Shown here: piece after piece, positions 17,111-26,979 of the stretch
Numbering within the stretch: position 1 is the first letter of the stretch
Layout: each line of letters begins with the position of its first letter
Source: Chitinophaga sp.
Lineage (GTDB): Bacteria; Bacteroidota; Bacteroidia; Chitinophagales; Chitinophagaceae
NCBI RefSeq assembly: GCF_017745275.1
Contig: NZ_JAGHZS010000010.1
Coordinates: 124,001-188,000 of the forward strand
DNA: 64,000 nucleotides
Reading direction: 5' to 3'
Notes under the pieces: generated by a model
What the model was told of the DNA's origin: nothing
Databases searched by the model: none
What the model saw: the letters and a program-made list of their open reading frames with translations, nothing else
Program-made: the position numbers and the translations under genes

Positions 17111-18359
17111 AATAGCGACATATACTTTGCTGAGTGGCGTGAATATGGCACTGGTAGGACAGCTCAAGCTGAATGAGATCATCGTGATCCTGTCTGCGCC
17201 ATTTGTATTTGATGTACGCGATTTCAAAAATTATCCATTGTTCCGGAAGATCATTATTGCCCTGTCGGCATTATTTATTTTCCAGGTGATCACTGATCTG
17301 TTTGTTGTAAAAAGCACTTCTGAAAATTTTCTGCGGGGATGGGCAGCGATTATTATGTCTATCCTGTCTTTTCTCTTTTTGTTTAAAACCTTGAAAGATG
17401 ATAAGGTAATTTTCTTCTTTCTCTGTATGACCCTTATTAAAAATATTATCTGGACAGATGACAATGCGGACACAGATATGTCGTACTTCAAGTTTAAGAT
17501 GGTGCCTATTTTGTCGTATGGGGTATACATCCTGTCCTTTTTATTATATCGTAGCGGGCAGTGGAAATTAGTGGTAGCGTTACTGTTAGGATACTGCCTG
17601 CTTTGTTTTGCACGCGATTCGCGGTCCACCGGCATGGTATTTTTTATTGGAGCCATCATCATATACTGCTTCAACAGTGGCATGTACCTGACCCGCGATC
17701 GTTTACTGGTGTTTGGATTAGCCGGCGCCATCTTATTCCAGTTTGCTTATGTGACTTATGTAAATGGGGTATTGAATCATGAAATAGGTGGAGAGCATGC
17801 TTCAGAACAGGTAGACCGCCTCGATAACCCATATAACCCGCTGGAATTATTGATGACGGGAAGGGGCGAAACATTTGCAGCGCTTGCAGCCATTAGCGAT
17901 GCACCGTTGTTTGGTCATGGTTCATGGGCCAAAGATGATAACCTGAAATACTACCGTATCCTGTTGTTATACCAGAATGAGGAGATGAACGAACAACTGG
18001 CAGTTTCAACGGATCACCTGATTCCCAGTCATTCTATACTGCTGGGCGCTTGGGTAAACTGTGGCGTCGGAGGTTTTGTAGCGGTACTGGTGGTATTTAT
18101 TTTACTGCTCAGAATGGGTTTTTACCTGGTAAGACATGCCGCAGATACCGCGTTGTATCCTGTACTGGTACTTATGACAATAGGAGTGATCTGGACATTC
18201 CTTTTTTCCCCGATACAGCAGTTACGGTTTAACATACCGGGGATAGGCGCTATCCTGCTAAGGGCTTATTATGAATGTGTGCAGGAAAAAGCCGGAGAGG
18301 ACGACCTGATTCCTGTAAACGACGCTACGGCTTTCATTTCTCCCGAAGGGAAAATATAA
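17094..18359 (+). CDS. Wzy-like O-antigen/EPS polymerase
   Basis: A 421-residue protein with about ten hydrophobic helices and a large hydrophilic loop (residues ~210-290) between late helices, the usual layout of Wzy polymerases and O-antigen ligases. Family motifs are weak, as is common, so the call rests on topology plus context: flippase upstream, Wzc/Wza in the operon. The ATG at 17094 overlaps the upstream gene by 17 nt; an in-frame ATG at 17058 would overlap by 53 nt and is less likely. Confidence 0.75.
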   Translation: MFNRLKIATYTLLSGVNMALVGQLKLNEIIVILSAPFVFDVRDFKNYPLFRKIIIALSALFIFQVITDLFVVKSTSENFLRGWAAIIMSILSFLFLFKTLKDDKVIFFFLCMTLIKNIIWTDDNADTDMSYFKFKMVPILSYGVYILSFLLYRSGQWKLVVALLLGYCLLCFARDSRSTGMVFFIGAIIIYCFNSGMYLTRDRLLVFGLAGAILFQFAYVTYVNGVLNHEIGGEHASEQVDRLDNPYNPLELLMTGRGETFAALAAISDAPLFGHGSWAKDDNLKYYRILLLYQNEEMNEQLAVSTDHLIPSHSILLGAWVNCGVGGFVAVLVVFILLLRMGFYLVRHAADTALYPVLVLMTIGVIWTFLFSPIQQLRFNIPGIGAILLRAYYECVQEKAGEDDLIPVNDATAFISPEGKI

Positions 18360-18379
18360 ATGGTTAAAAAACAGCAGCT

Positions 18380-19540
18380 ATGAAAATATGTTTCATCACA
18401 CTTGGCGATATTAAATTCATTGCCACCATGAAAAGGGCCATCGGAATGGCTGATCCGCTGTTAGCAATGGGGTGGGAAGTAGCCATCATCGTGCAGGACA
18501 GCGAAGAGAACAGGAAACGTATTGCCATGGAGTGCAGTGAAGCGGTGAAAATATATTACTACCCCGAAGGAACCGCCGCTGAGGAAGTACGGGCAAAAAC
18601 GGCATTGGTGAACCAGATTGCACCAGATTATATTTTGTTTTGCTCCTTTAGTTTCCGCAATCGCATTCTGAAAAATAAACTGAAGCTAAAACCCACGATC
18701 CTTATTGAACACTCAGAATTGCCATCTGGTATTCCGGACAACCGGGGCCTGCGTAAAATTGCTATGCTGGCCCTGGAATACTGGTCTGTATTGTATGCAG
18801 ATGGTTTGTTATGTGCCAGTAGGTATCTCTGTAAAACTTATGCGAAAAGAGCAGCGCAATTATTCCGTAAGCAATTGCCGGTGCTTTATTCGCCTTATGC
18901 ATTTAACCAGGAGGTGATGGAATCGCCCCGCATCCGTTTTAAAGAACTGGAAGAAACCTACCGCGGGCAAACCCTGCTTATTTATATGGGTACCATGACG
19001 CGCAACTATGGCCTGTTTACCATGTTGCAGGCGATGGAGATGATCAGTATGGAACGTAAAGATGTCACCTTGTTGTTATTGGGACAAGGACGGCATCTGG
19101 CTGAAGCAAAAGATTTCGTCAAAGAAAAAAAGCTGGACTCCCAGGTGCAATTCCTGGGATATACTGCGGAAGAAGAACTGAGTTCTTATTTCGCTGCAGC
19201 CACTGCTTTTATTTCTCCATTGAACGATACGGTGCAGGACTGGGCGCGATGTCCCAGTAAGATCTACATGTACATACCGTTTAATAAACCGGTGTTTACC
19301 TGCCGCATTGGAGAACCATTGGAAATATTTGGAGAGCAGGGATATTATTTCGACAATACTGCGCCGTCTTCACTGGCGGCATTGATTAGCCGGCTGGCAG
19401 CCGGGAAACTGGCGCCGGCAGCCCTGGATAAGAGCGCGCACAGCTGGACCAAACGGGCGGCTGATCTGACAGAATGGGCCGGCAACCATTACGATGCGAA
19501 GGTATTACATATTGCTAACCTGAAAATGAAGGCACTGTGA
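18380..19540 (+). CDS. glycosyltransferase, GT4-like
   Basis: A 386-residue GT-B transferase. The N-terminus MKICFITLGDIKFIATMKR is a Rossmann beta-strand and loop. The donor half begins LLIYMGTMTRNYGLFTMLQA, followed by LLLLGQGRHLAEAKDF and VQFLGYTAEEELSSYFA, which match the GT4 pattern; the late acidic region is ISPLNDTVQDWARCPSKIY. Its stop is shared with the GTG start of the next gene (GTGA overlap), implying translational coupling. Sugar specificity unknown. Confidence 0.85.
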   Translation: MKICFITLGDIKFIATMKRAIGMADPLLAMGWEVAIIVQDSEENRKRIAMECSEAVKIYYYPEGTAAEEVRAKTALVNQIAPDYILFCSFSFRNRILKNKLKLKPTILIEHSELPSGIPDNRGLRKIAMLALEYWSVLYADGLLCASRYLCKTYAKRAAQLFRKQLPVLYSPYAFNQEVMESPRIRFKELEETYRGQTLLIYMGTMTRNYGLFTMLQAMEMISMERKDVTLLLLGQGRHLAEAKDFVKEKKLDSQVQFLGYTAEEELSSYFAAATAFISPLNDTVQDWARCPSKIYMYIPFNKPVFTCRIGEPLEIFGEQGYYFDNTAPSSLAALISRLAAGKLAPAALDKSAHSWTKRAADLTEWAGNHYDAKVLHIANLKMKAL

Positions 19541-20463
19541 ACTATGTATATTATAAAGATCCGAAAGGTAATTTCGGCGATGACCTGAACGGATGGCTAT
19601 GGCCCAGATTATTTGGAGAGGGCAGCATAACAGATCCGGAAGTATTCCTGGGCATAGGCTCTATTCTGTTTGATGGCTCGCCGTTATTTCGCGACCTGTC
19701 AGACAAACGGAAGATTGTATTTGGTACAGGTGTAAGACCTGCCCACAAAACCTTTCACCTGGATAATAGCTGGGATATCCGTTTCCTGCGGGGACCTTTG
19801 TCTGCCTACGCTTTCAATAACCAGTTTCCCTATGTGGCAGATGCTGCCTACGCGATCCGTCAACTGCCTGAATTTGACAAATTGCTGTCGGTGAAAAAAA
19901 AGTATAAGGTGAGTGTCATCCCTTATTTTAAATCAGTGCCTTTCTTCAATTGGGAGAGTCTCTGTTACAGGTTGGGTTTCAACTATATTTCGCCGAGGTC
20001 GGAGAAAGGGGTGGAGCATACCTTACAGGAAATCGCGGCATCACAGTTTGTTATTGCGGAGGCGATGCATGGCGCTATACTGGCCGATGCCCTGCGGGTG
20101 CCCTGGCACCGGTTGGTATTGTCTACCCCGCATACCGAAGGCAGTGGTGTATCTGAATTTAAGTGGATGGATTGGCAGGCCGCCATTCATCTATATAACA
20201 TCAATGCCACCGCTGTGAAGTTATACCGCAAATCATTTTTGCATCAGAAAATAAAATCACTCTCTGGTAACCGTATCAGCGCTGAATTCCTGGCGCCGGA
20301 TATCGTTAAAGCAGACTTGTTGAAAACGCTGCAGGGCATTACTGAATTTTATTTGTCAGAAGAAGATGTGATACGGCGTATCGACAATAAGATCTACGAC
20401 CAGGCTTTCCTGCTGCGCAAAGAGAAAAGCCTGGATACTTCATCCTTCATCTCAACACATTAA
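19537..20463 (+). CDS. polysaccharide pyruvyl transferase-like protein
   Basis: A 308-residue protein of the CsaB/pyruvyl transferase family. The N-terminus has GNFGDDLNGWLWPRLF, the central block has FGTGVRP and FLRGPLSAYAF, and the C-terminal half carries FVIAEAMHGAILADALRVPW with the conserved histidine. Such enzymes add ketal pyruvate from phosphoenolpyruvate to sugars, though some relatives act as glycosyltransferases. The start is a GTG inside the previous gene's stop region; no in-frame ATG is available nearby. It suggests a charged, pyruvylated polymer. Confidence 0.82.
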   Translation: MNYVYYKDPKGNFGDDLNGWLWPRLFGEGSITDPEVFLGIGSILFDGSPLFRDLSDKRKIVFGTGVRPAHKTFHLDNSWDIRFLRGPLSAYAFNNQFPYVADAAYAIRQLPEFDKLLSVKKKYKVSVIPYFKSVPFFNWESLCYRLGFNYISPRSEKGVEHTLQEIAASQFVIAEAMHGAILADALRVPWHRLVLSTPHTEGSGVSEFKWMDWQAAIHLYNINATAVKLYRKSFLHQKIKSLSGNRISAEFLAPDIVKADLLKTLQGITEFYLSEEDVIRRIDNKIYDQAFLLRKEKSLDTSSFISTH

Positions 20464-20466
20464 ACT

Positions 20467-21825
20467 ATGCAACAGGAATTTGTATTATCAGCAGGAGAAG
20501 GCGATTTCTTTTTTGGCTTTCATGACCTGGTCGCATGGAATGCTGCCGGGGATAAGTTACTGGCGCTGCAATCGCCGGATATTACGTTGCCACCGGATCC
20601 CCGTGTGCCCTGCGCTATCGGCTATTTTGACGCTGCGCAGCAGTTTCATGAGCTGGGTAATACGTATGCCTATAATTACCCGCAAGGTGCCCGCCAGCAA
20701 TGGATAGGTGACACAGATACTTTTATTGTAAACGATCGTGTAGGGGATAAATGGGGCGCCAGGATCTATGATGCCAGTGTAGATAAATGCGTGTCAACGC
20801 TTCATCTGCCTGCACATGTGATCACAGACGATGGTATTGCATTCGGAATTGACTATGCAAGGCTCTTCCGCGTAGGTGGATATGGTTATACCGGACTTCC
20901 TGATAAACAGGCGCATATCCATGCGCCTGTGGATTCCGGCATTATAAAACATAATGTATATACGGGTGAACAGGCATTACTGCTTTCAATTTCAGCGGTA
21001 GCCAATTATAAAATGAATCCTTCGCTGGGACAGCATCATTACATCACCCATTTGCTGCTGAATCCCATGCAAAACAGGCTGGCGTTTTTACACCGTTATA
21101 AACTGAAAGACGGAGGTGAAACTACCCGGCTGATGACTGTGGGGACAGATGGCAATGATTTACGCTGCCTGGCCACCGGCTTCCTCAGCCATTTCGACTG
21201 GAAAGATGATACGCATATCGCCATCTGGGGTAGAACAGGAAGTAATATTGAAAAGCTACGAGGTTCCCTGTTGTATAAGATGATGCCCGCGGGCCTCATA
21301 TCGAATGGAAAAAAAGTACTGAAGAAGTTATTGTATACACGTACACAGGGAGCGCAGGCCGTAGCGCCTTTTAACTGGCTGCTGTTGCCGGATGCAGATG
21401 GCGCCGCACCTTCCATGCTGGCCAGGGATATTATTACAGAAGATGGACATCCCATGTTTTGCCCGGCCAACCGGGACTGGATGATTTGTGATACTTATCC
21501 CAATGAACAGGGTATCCGCACGCTGTTTCTGTTCCAGTACAGCACGCAGCAGAAAACTACGTTGGGTACTTACCGTATGATTGATACCAAACCGAACCTT
21601 CAGCTGGTGAACCCTTTGCTGGAGGGAGTAGATGAAGGTGTGTTGAAAGCTTTTTCCCTGGAACAGATGGCCTTCACCCGCAGCGGCCTGCATTGTGATC
21701 TTCATCCCCGGTGGAAGCGGGATGGTAGCCTGGTAGCTTTCGACTCCATTCACGATGGCCGCCGGCTAATCTATGGTTACGACGTAAGTAGCATTGTTCA
21801 CGCAGATAAAAATGTGTTGGTATGA
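20467..21825 (+). CDS. uncharacterised beta-propeller-like protein in the EPS operon
   Basis: A 452-residue protein without signal peptide or membrane helix. Several blocks look like propeller blades: FGFHDLVAWNAAGDKLLAL near the start, HLLLNPMQNRLAFLHRY in the middle, and HCDLHPRWKRDGSLVAFDS near the end. The last resembles TolB/oligogalacturonate lyase-like blades. I do not know a defined function. It starts 3 nt after the pyruvyl transferase-like gene and its end overlaps the next glycosyltransferase by 4 nt (ATGA), so it is embedded in the pathway. It could bind, modify or sense a glycan in the cytoplasm. Confidence 0.7.
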   Translation: MQQEFVLSAGEGDFFFGFHDLVAWNAAGDKLLALQSPDITLPPDPRVPCAIGYFDAAQQFHELGNTYAYNYPQGARQQWIGDTDTFIVNDRVGDKWGARIYDASVDKCVSTLHLPAHVITDDGIAFGIDYARLFRVGGYGYTGLPDKQAHIHAPVDSGIIKHNVYTGEQALLLSISAVANYKMNPSLGQHHYITHLLLNPMQNRLAFLHRYKLKDGGETTRLMTVGTDGNDLRCLATGFLSHFDWKDDTHIAIWGRTGSNIEKLRGSLLYKMMPAGLISNGKKVLKKLLYTRTQGAQAVAPFNWLLLPDADGAAPSMLARDIITEDGHPMFCPANRDWMICDTYPNEQGIRTLFLFQYSTQQKTTLGTYRMIDTKPNLQLVNPLLEGVDEGVLKAFSLEQMAFTRSGLHCDLHPRWKRDGSLVAFDSIHDGRRLIYGYDVSSIVHADKNVLV

Positions 21826-22898
21826 TCGCCATTTTGCAACCTTTGGTGCCACATTACAGGGAGCATTTCTTTAACCGTTTGCACGAGCAGGCGCCATTTG
21901 ATCTGTATTGTTATGATGGAGCTGATGCGCTGAAAAAGCAAAACATGTCTGCCGGCAGTACTGCGGTGAAGCAATTGCCTGCATGGAGCGTAGGGCCGTT
22001 TGTGTTATATAACCCGTTGCGCTTTTTCAATCGCAATTATAAGGTACTGGTACTGATGCTCAACTTCGCACATTTATCTACCTGGATGATCCTGTTACTA
22101 AAACCTTTGCTGAAGCAAAAAGTAATTCTCTGGGGACACGGTATTTCTGTGAAAAGATATGTACAGGAAGAACAACAGCCCAACCGTTTACTGAAATGGA
22201 TGATGCAACTGGCGGATGCCACCTGGTTTTATACCGCAAAGGAAATGGAGTTATGGCGGCAGGTAATACCGGACATGAATGCGGTAGCCTTGAATAATAC
22301 TATTTCGGAAGTAGAAAAAATTATGCTGCAGCCGGCGCCGGATAAGGCATTGCTGAAAGAGAAGTACCAGATCCATGCGCGGCGGGTACTGATTTATTGT
22401 GCGCGCTTTAATGAAACAGGAAGGCGTATTGACCTGTTGCTGGACCTGATAGCAGAAACTGATCCTGCTGAATTTGCCTTTATTATTATCGGGGCGGGTA
22501 AGTACAAACCTGACTTCAGCTCCTATACGCATGTACACGATTTCGGCGCAGTATACGACCCGGCGGTTAAGCAGGAGCTGTTTGGTCTTGCAGACCTTTA
22601 TTTTCAGCCAGGCTGGATAGGATTGTCTGCTGTGGAGGCCATGGCCTATGGTAAGCCGGTATGTACTTTTAAGCGCACGGAAGAAGTGCTGCAATGCGTG
22701 GAATATAGTTATATCCGTAACCGTTACAACGGGCTGATATTTGAAAATATGGATGAGTGCTTATACCTGCTGGATCATCTTCCTGACGAAGAGATCAGGG
22801 AGATGGGGCAGCAGGCCAGGATGTTTGTAAAGGAGCACCTGACTATGACAGCCATGGTGGATAATGCTTTGCATTCACTGCATGAAATGAACCATTAA
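21822..22898 (+). CDS. glycosyltransferase, GT4/GT1-like
   Basis: A 358-residue GT-B transferase. The N-terminal half contains ILWGHGISVKRY and a fucosyl/rhamnosyltransferase-like acceptor region. The donor half has LIYCARFNETGRRIDLLLDL and ADLYFQPGWIGLSAVEAMAY with the conserved glutamate. It overlaps the preceding propeller gene by 4 nt (ATGA). Specificity unknown. Confidence 0.83.
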   Translation: MIAILQPLVPHYREHFFNRLHEQAPFDLYCYDGADALKKQNMSAGSTAVKQLPAWSVGPFVLYNPLRFFNRNYKVLVLMLNFAHLSTWMILLLKPLLKQKVILWGHGISVKRYVQEEQQPNRLLKWMMQLADATWFYTAKEMELWRQVIPDMNAVALNNTISEVEKIMLQPAPDKALLKEKYQIHARRVLIYCARFNETGRRIDLLLDLIAETDPAEFAFIIIGAGKYKPDFSSYTHVHDFGAVYDPAVKQELFGLADLYFQPGWIGLSAVEAMAYGKPVCTFKRTEEVLQCVEYSYIRNRYNGLIFENMDECLYLLDHLPDEEIREMGQQARMFVKEHLTMTAMVDNALHSLHEMNH

Positions 22899-22907
22899 TA
22901 TCCGATT

Positions 22908-24038
22908 ATGAAGATACTTTTTATTGTTCCTTCTTATAAGCCGGCTTACATATACGGTGGCCCTATTGTGGTGATAGCGCGGTTGGCAGAGCAACTGGTG
23001 CAGATGGGACATGGCGTGGAAGTATATACCACTACCGCCAACGGCGGGCAGGAGCTGGATATAGACGCTAATACCACCCTGGTAACGGATGGTGTAAAAG
23101 TGACTTATTTTAAACGCATCACCGGCGATCATACACATGTATCGCCTGCGTTGTGGAAAGCGGTATGGAGTAATGCGGAACAGTTTGATAAAGTGCATAT
23201 CCATTCGTGGTGGAACTTCCTGGTATTGGGTGCTTCTTTTATCTTAAAATGGAAGAAGATGAAGCCGTTGCTGTCGCCGCACGGCATGTTTTGCGACTAT
23301 GTATTAACCGCCAGGAATAACCGTAGTAAACAGTTGCTTCATACGGTGATAGGCAAACGGTTATTGCGCAACACTTACCTGCATGTGTCTTCCGAATTGG
23401 AATGGAAGGAATGCCAGCAGGTGAATAGTGGATGGGAGGGCGGAAAGGTATTTAACCTGGTGGACTTACCTGGCGGCAGTTATACCCGTACGGATAATGA
23501 TGTTTTTACGATTAGCTTTCTTTCACGTGTTGATCCGAAGAAAGGGCTGGACTTGCTGATACGGGCGCTTTCCCGCGTATCGTTTAAGTACCGCCTGCTG
23601 ATTGCCGGTTCAGGAGATAACGCTTATGTACAAACGTTAAAGGAATTAATTGCTTCGCTTAATATGGATAATAGCGTCGAATGGGTAGGTTGGAAAGGCA
23701 GTGAGGATAAATTTCACTTCCTCGCTGCCACCGACCTTTTTGCGCTGACTTCCCGCAATGAGAATTTCGCTATCGTGGTGATCGAGTCATTGTTTGTAGG
23801 AACGCCGGTGCTGATCAGCGACCAGGTAGGGCTGGCCACCTATGTAAAAGAACATGATATGGGCTGGGTAACTGGGATTGAAAGCGTGGATGCTATTGGG
23901 GATCAGCTGACGGCCGCTTACAGGGACAAGGCCCGGCGACAGGAGATCAGCCGGAGAGCCCCTGCAAAGATCCGGTCTGATTTTGATGATGTTACCCTGG
24001 CATCTTCTTATGTACAACTTTACGAAAAATGTAACTAA
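22908..24038 (+). CDS. glycosyltransferase, GT4
   Basis: A 376-residue GT4 enzyme with both halves clear: N-terminal ILFIVPSYKPAYIYGGPIV, donor-side ISFLSRVDPKKGLDLLIRAL, VEWVGWKGSEDKFHFLAA, and RNENFAIVVIESLFVGTPVL carrying the EX7E-type glutamates. The final base of its stop is the first base of the next start (TAATG), which suggests coupled translation. Specificity unknown. Confidence 0.88.
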   Translation: MKILFIVPSYKPAYIYGGPIVVIARLAEQLVQMGHGVEVYTTTANGGQELDIDANTTLVTDGVKVTYFKRITGDHTHVSPALWKAVWSNAEQFDKVHIHSWWNFLVLGASFILKWKKMKPLLSPHGMFCDYVLTARNNRSKQLLHTVIGKRLLRNTYLHVSSELEWKECQQVNSGWEGGKVFNLVDLPGGSYTRTDNDVFTISFLSRVDPKKGLDLLIRALSRVSFKYRLLIAGSGDNAYVQTLKELIASLNMDNSVEWVGWKGSEDKFHFLAATDLFALTSRNENFAIVVIESLFVGTPVLISDQVGLATYVKEHDMGWVTGIESVDAIGDQLTAAYRDKARRQEISRRAPAKIRSDFDDVTLASSYVQLYEKCN

Positions 24039-24943
24039 TGGAACTGGCTGTAGTGATACTCACTTTTAATGAATCAATACATCTGTCGCGCTGCCTGGAA
24101 AACCTCCGGCAGGTAACAGATAAGATCTACGTGGTAGACGCTTTTTCTACGGATAATACCGTAGCTATTGCGGAGAGTTTTGGTGCAAAGGTATTCCAGC
24201 GCAAGTGGGTCAACTATGCAGATCAGTTTCAGTGGGCATTGGAGCATTGTGGTATCAGCACGCCCTGGGTAATGAGAATGGATGCGGATGAATACCTGGA
24301 GGAGGGCCTGGTGAAAGAAATAAATACCCGCATGCAGGCCATACCAGCGTCAATAACAGGGATCTATATACGTAGGAAGGTATTGTTCAAAGGTAAATGG
24401 ATACGTTATGGCGGATTTTATCCGCACACGTTGCTGAGGATATGGCGTAATGGCCTGGGTAGCATAGAGCAGCGCTGGATGGATGAGCATATCGTATTGT
24501 CGGAAGGTACTACCATGATGTTTAAAGAGCATATTGTGGATGACAATCTAAACTCCATTCATTGGTGGGTGAACAAGCATAACAACTATGCGATCAGGGA
24601 AATGGTGGATTTACTGAATATACGATACGGTTTCTGGGAAACCGATCAGCGGTTACTGAAAGCAGAAGGTTCGCAGGCAAAGCGTAAGCGCTTCCTGAAA
24701 GAGAAAGTATACGCGGCATTGTCGCCAGGCGCCCGTGCATCTATGTACTTCCTGTTCCGCTATGTGCTGCGTTACGGTTTCCTGGATGGATATAAGGGCT
24801 TTTTGTTCCACTTTATGCAGGGGTACTGGTATCGTTTACTCGTGGACGTTAATGTACAGGAATTTCAACAGAAGTTACAGGGCAATGAAAGCAGGGAAGA
24901 TATTATGGCATTGTTGAAGCAGGACTATAACATTCATATCTGA
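24038..24943 (+). CDS. glycosyltransferase family 2
   Basis: A 301-residue GT-A enzyme. The start MELAVVILTFNESIHLSRCL is the classical GT2 opening; VVDAFSTDNTVAIAE supplies the nucleotide-binding aspartate and MRMDADEYLEE the DxD-like metal motif. The architecture resembles WaaE/KdtX-type beta-glycosyltransferases. It is coupled to the upstream GT4 gene by a one-base overlap. Confidence 0.88.
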   Translation: MELAVVILTFNESIHLSRCLENLRQVTDKIYVVDAFSTDNTVAIAESFGAKVFQRKWVNYADQFQWALEHCGISTPWVMRMDADEYLEEGLVKEINTRMQAIPASITGIYIRRKVLFKGKWIRYGGFYPHTLLRIWRNGLGSIEQRWMDEHIVLSEGTTMMFKEHIVDDNLNSIHWWVNKHNNYAIREMVDLLNIRYGFWETDQRLLKAEGSQAKRKRFLKEKVYAALSPGARASMYFLFRYVLRYGFLDGYKGFLFHFMQGYWYRLLVDVNVQEFQQKLQGNESREDIMALLKQDYNIHI

Positions 24944-24949
24944 TATTTT

Positions 24950-25531
24950 ATGAAAACCAATCTCGCAGCTTTTAATACCGGTGGCTATTATGCCGGTCCC
25001 AGGTGGAAAGTGCTGGCCTGGTACTTTTGTAATTACTATATTCTTTACAGCGCATTTCCCTGGCCGTTTGCGCTGAAGCGTGCATTGCTGCGGCTCTTCG
25101 GCGCCCGTATAGGCAAAGGGTTGGTTATTAAAACAAGGGTGCGGATCAAATATCCGTGGCGGTTAACCATCGGTGATCACTGCTGGTTGGGAGAAGATGT
25201 GTGGATAGATAACCTGGCAGATGTAACTATAGAGGATCATGTATGTATTTCGCAGGGCGCCCTGTTGCTGACAGGTAACCATGATTACAAGCAGCCTGAT
25301 TTTCCTTACCGGCTGGGAGAAATACATATAGCATCAGGTGTCTGGATAGGCGCTATGGCAGTGGTTTGTGCCGGTGTTACCTGTGGGTCGCATGCAGTAC
25401 TCACCGTCAACGCGGTAGCATCAAAAGACCTGATGCCCTGGTGGATTTATTCCGGTAATCCTGCAGTGGCCGTGCGTAAGCGGGAAATAGCAGGAGCGCC
25501 GGTGAAAGTTTTAAACGCAGCGGCTATATGA
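24950..25531 (+). CDS. WcaF-like sugar O-acetyltransferase
   Basis: A 193-residue left-handed beta-helix acetyltransferase of the CysE/LacA/LpxA superfamily. Hexapeptide repeats run through IGDHCWLGEDVWIDNLADVT and IASGVWIGAMAVVCAGVTC. LTGNHDYKQPDF carries the likely catalytic histidine. The whole-length pattern (aromatic N-terminus WYFCNYYI, RVRIKYPWRL) matches putative colanic acid acetyltransferase WcaF. It probably acetylates a sugar of the repeat unit. Confidence 0.88.
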   Translation: MKTNLAAFNTGGYYAGPRWKVLAWYFCNYYILYSAFPWPFALKRALLRLFGARIGKGLVIKTRVRIKYPWRLTIGDHCWLGEDVWIDNLADVTIEDHVCISQGALLLTGNHDYKQPDFPYRLGEIHIASGVWIGAMAVVCAGVTCGSHAVLTVNAVASKDLMPWWIYSGNPAVAVRKREIAGAPVKVLNAAAI

Positions 25532-26961
25532 AAAAAAATTGCTGGATGATATTCTTTGGGTGTGTTTGTGCTACCGCATCAGCACAGTCCCGGTTTACAG
25601 ATTCACTGGAACTGCATGCAGGTGTTGTGGGTACAGTAGCAAGTAAGGAGTATCAGCCGTTATGGCTGCTGTCCAATAAGTTTGGCGCTATCAGCGACCG
25701 TAAAGGAGATGCCGCTGTGCATGTGGGCTTCAGCAACCGGCAGGTATGGCAAAATAAATTTTATGTGAAGTATGGACTGGATGTATACACCAACAACCAT
25801 TTTGGTAACCTTTTTATAGAGCAGGGCTATGTAAAAGCCGGTTATAAGAACTGGGAAATCAGGGGCGGGCGATATGAAGAGATCATCGGGGAAGTAGATA
25901 GAGATTTGAGTAGCGGCTCCATGGGAATTAGTGGCAATGCACTGCCTATACCCAAAATCGGGATAGCAGTAACCACCTATACCAAGGTACCATTTACGAA
26001 TGGCTGGCTGCAGTTCAAAGGGTTGCTGAGCCATGGCTGGATGGGGAAAGATCAGTTTATTAAAGATGCCTGGCTGCATGAAAAGAATTTTTATCTCCGG
26101 ATAGGAAAAAATAAACTGAAATTATTTGGCGGTATACAGCATTACGCAGTCTGGGGTGGCAGCCGTAAAGACTTACCCGCCATCACCAGCAACTGGCAGG
26201 GATTCATGGACGTACTGCTGGTGAAAACGAAAGATGATGGAACGGTAGGGAATACGGATATACAACCCAACCGGCCAGGCGATCACCGTGGCATTATTGA
26301 AGGTGGTATTGACTGGGAAAATGAACAGCTGGCACTACACCTGTATAACCAAACTCCTTTTGAATCGGGGCAGGGTATCGATATCCGGAATATTGACCGG
26401 TTGATTGGCGTTGCCTATACTAATAAAAAGACGGGCCGCTGGCTGGAGAAGATCACAGCAGAGTTTATCTACACCAAACAGTCGAATGATTTCTTTTTAC
26501 TGCGCCTGCGTGAAAGCTATTATAACAACGGCGTATACCTGACCGGATGGGACTATCACGAACGCATTATAGGTACGCCTTTATTCATTGACCGTAACCG
26601 TGGACAGCAGTACTTCCCCGGTATGAAACCGATGGACTGGAATGCGCCTAAAGACTCGCTCCGCGGGCGTGGTGGAAACATTATCAATAACCGGATAACA
26701 GGCGTGCACATCGGGTTAATTTATCATCTCACAAAAAAAATAACGGGCAAAACACTGGTTACCTATACACAGAACTACGGTACTTATACTAACCCGGCGC
26801 TTTTTACGCCAATGAAGAAGCAATTGTATACGCTGGAAGAGTTGCGCTATGGCCTGCCGGAAAAAGGTATGGCAATTACTGCCGCTGTAGCGGTAGATCA
26901 GGGCGATCTTACAAAGAATATAGGATTTATGTTGGGGGTACTGTGGACCTGGAAGAAATAA
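25528..26961 (+). CDS. Wzi-like capsule assembly outer-membrane protein
   Basis: A 477-residue protein with an N-terminal signal peptide (residues 1-20, ending ATASAQS) and an amphipathic beta-strand pattern rich in Trp/Tyr, consistent with an outer-membrane barrel of the Wzi family. It overlaps wcaF by 4 nt. Wzi homologues hold capsular polysaccharide at the cell surface, which would suggest that part of the polymer stays cell-attached. Confidence 0.82.
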   Translation: MKKNCWMIFFGCVCATASAQSRFTDSLELHAGVVGTVASKEYQPLWLLSNKFGAISDRKGDAAVHVGFSNRQVWQNKFYVKYGLDVYTNNHFGNLFIEQGYVKAGYKNWEIRGGRYEEIIGEVDRDLSSGSMGISGNALPIPKIGIAVTTYTKVPFTNGWLQFKGLLSHGWMGKDQFIKDAWLHEKNFYLRIGKNKLKLFGGIQHYAVWGGSRKDLPAITSNWQGFMDVLLVKTKDDGTVGNTDIQPNRPGDHRGIIEGGIDWENEQLALHLYNQTPFESGQGIDIRNIDRLIGVAYTNKKTGRWLEKITAEFIYTKQSNDFFLLRLRESYYNNGVYLTGWDYHERIIGTPLFIDRNRGQQYFPGMKPMDWNAPKDSLRGRGGNIINNRITGVHIGLIYHLTKKITGKTLVTYTQNYGTYTNPALFTPMKKQLYTLEELRYGLPEKGMAITAAVAVDQGDLTKNIGFMLGVLWTWKK

Positions 26962-26979
26962 AATTTAAATACAACGTAT

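Noticed and set aside
23787..24017. Short minus-strand frames inside the EPS glycosyltransferase genes, considered as possible antisense genes
   Set aside because: All are shorter than the genes they overlap, lack start signals, and follow from codon bias in the sense strand.
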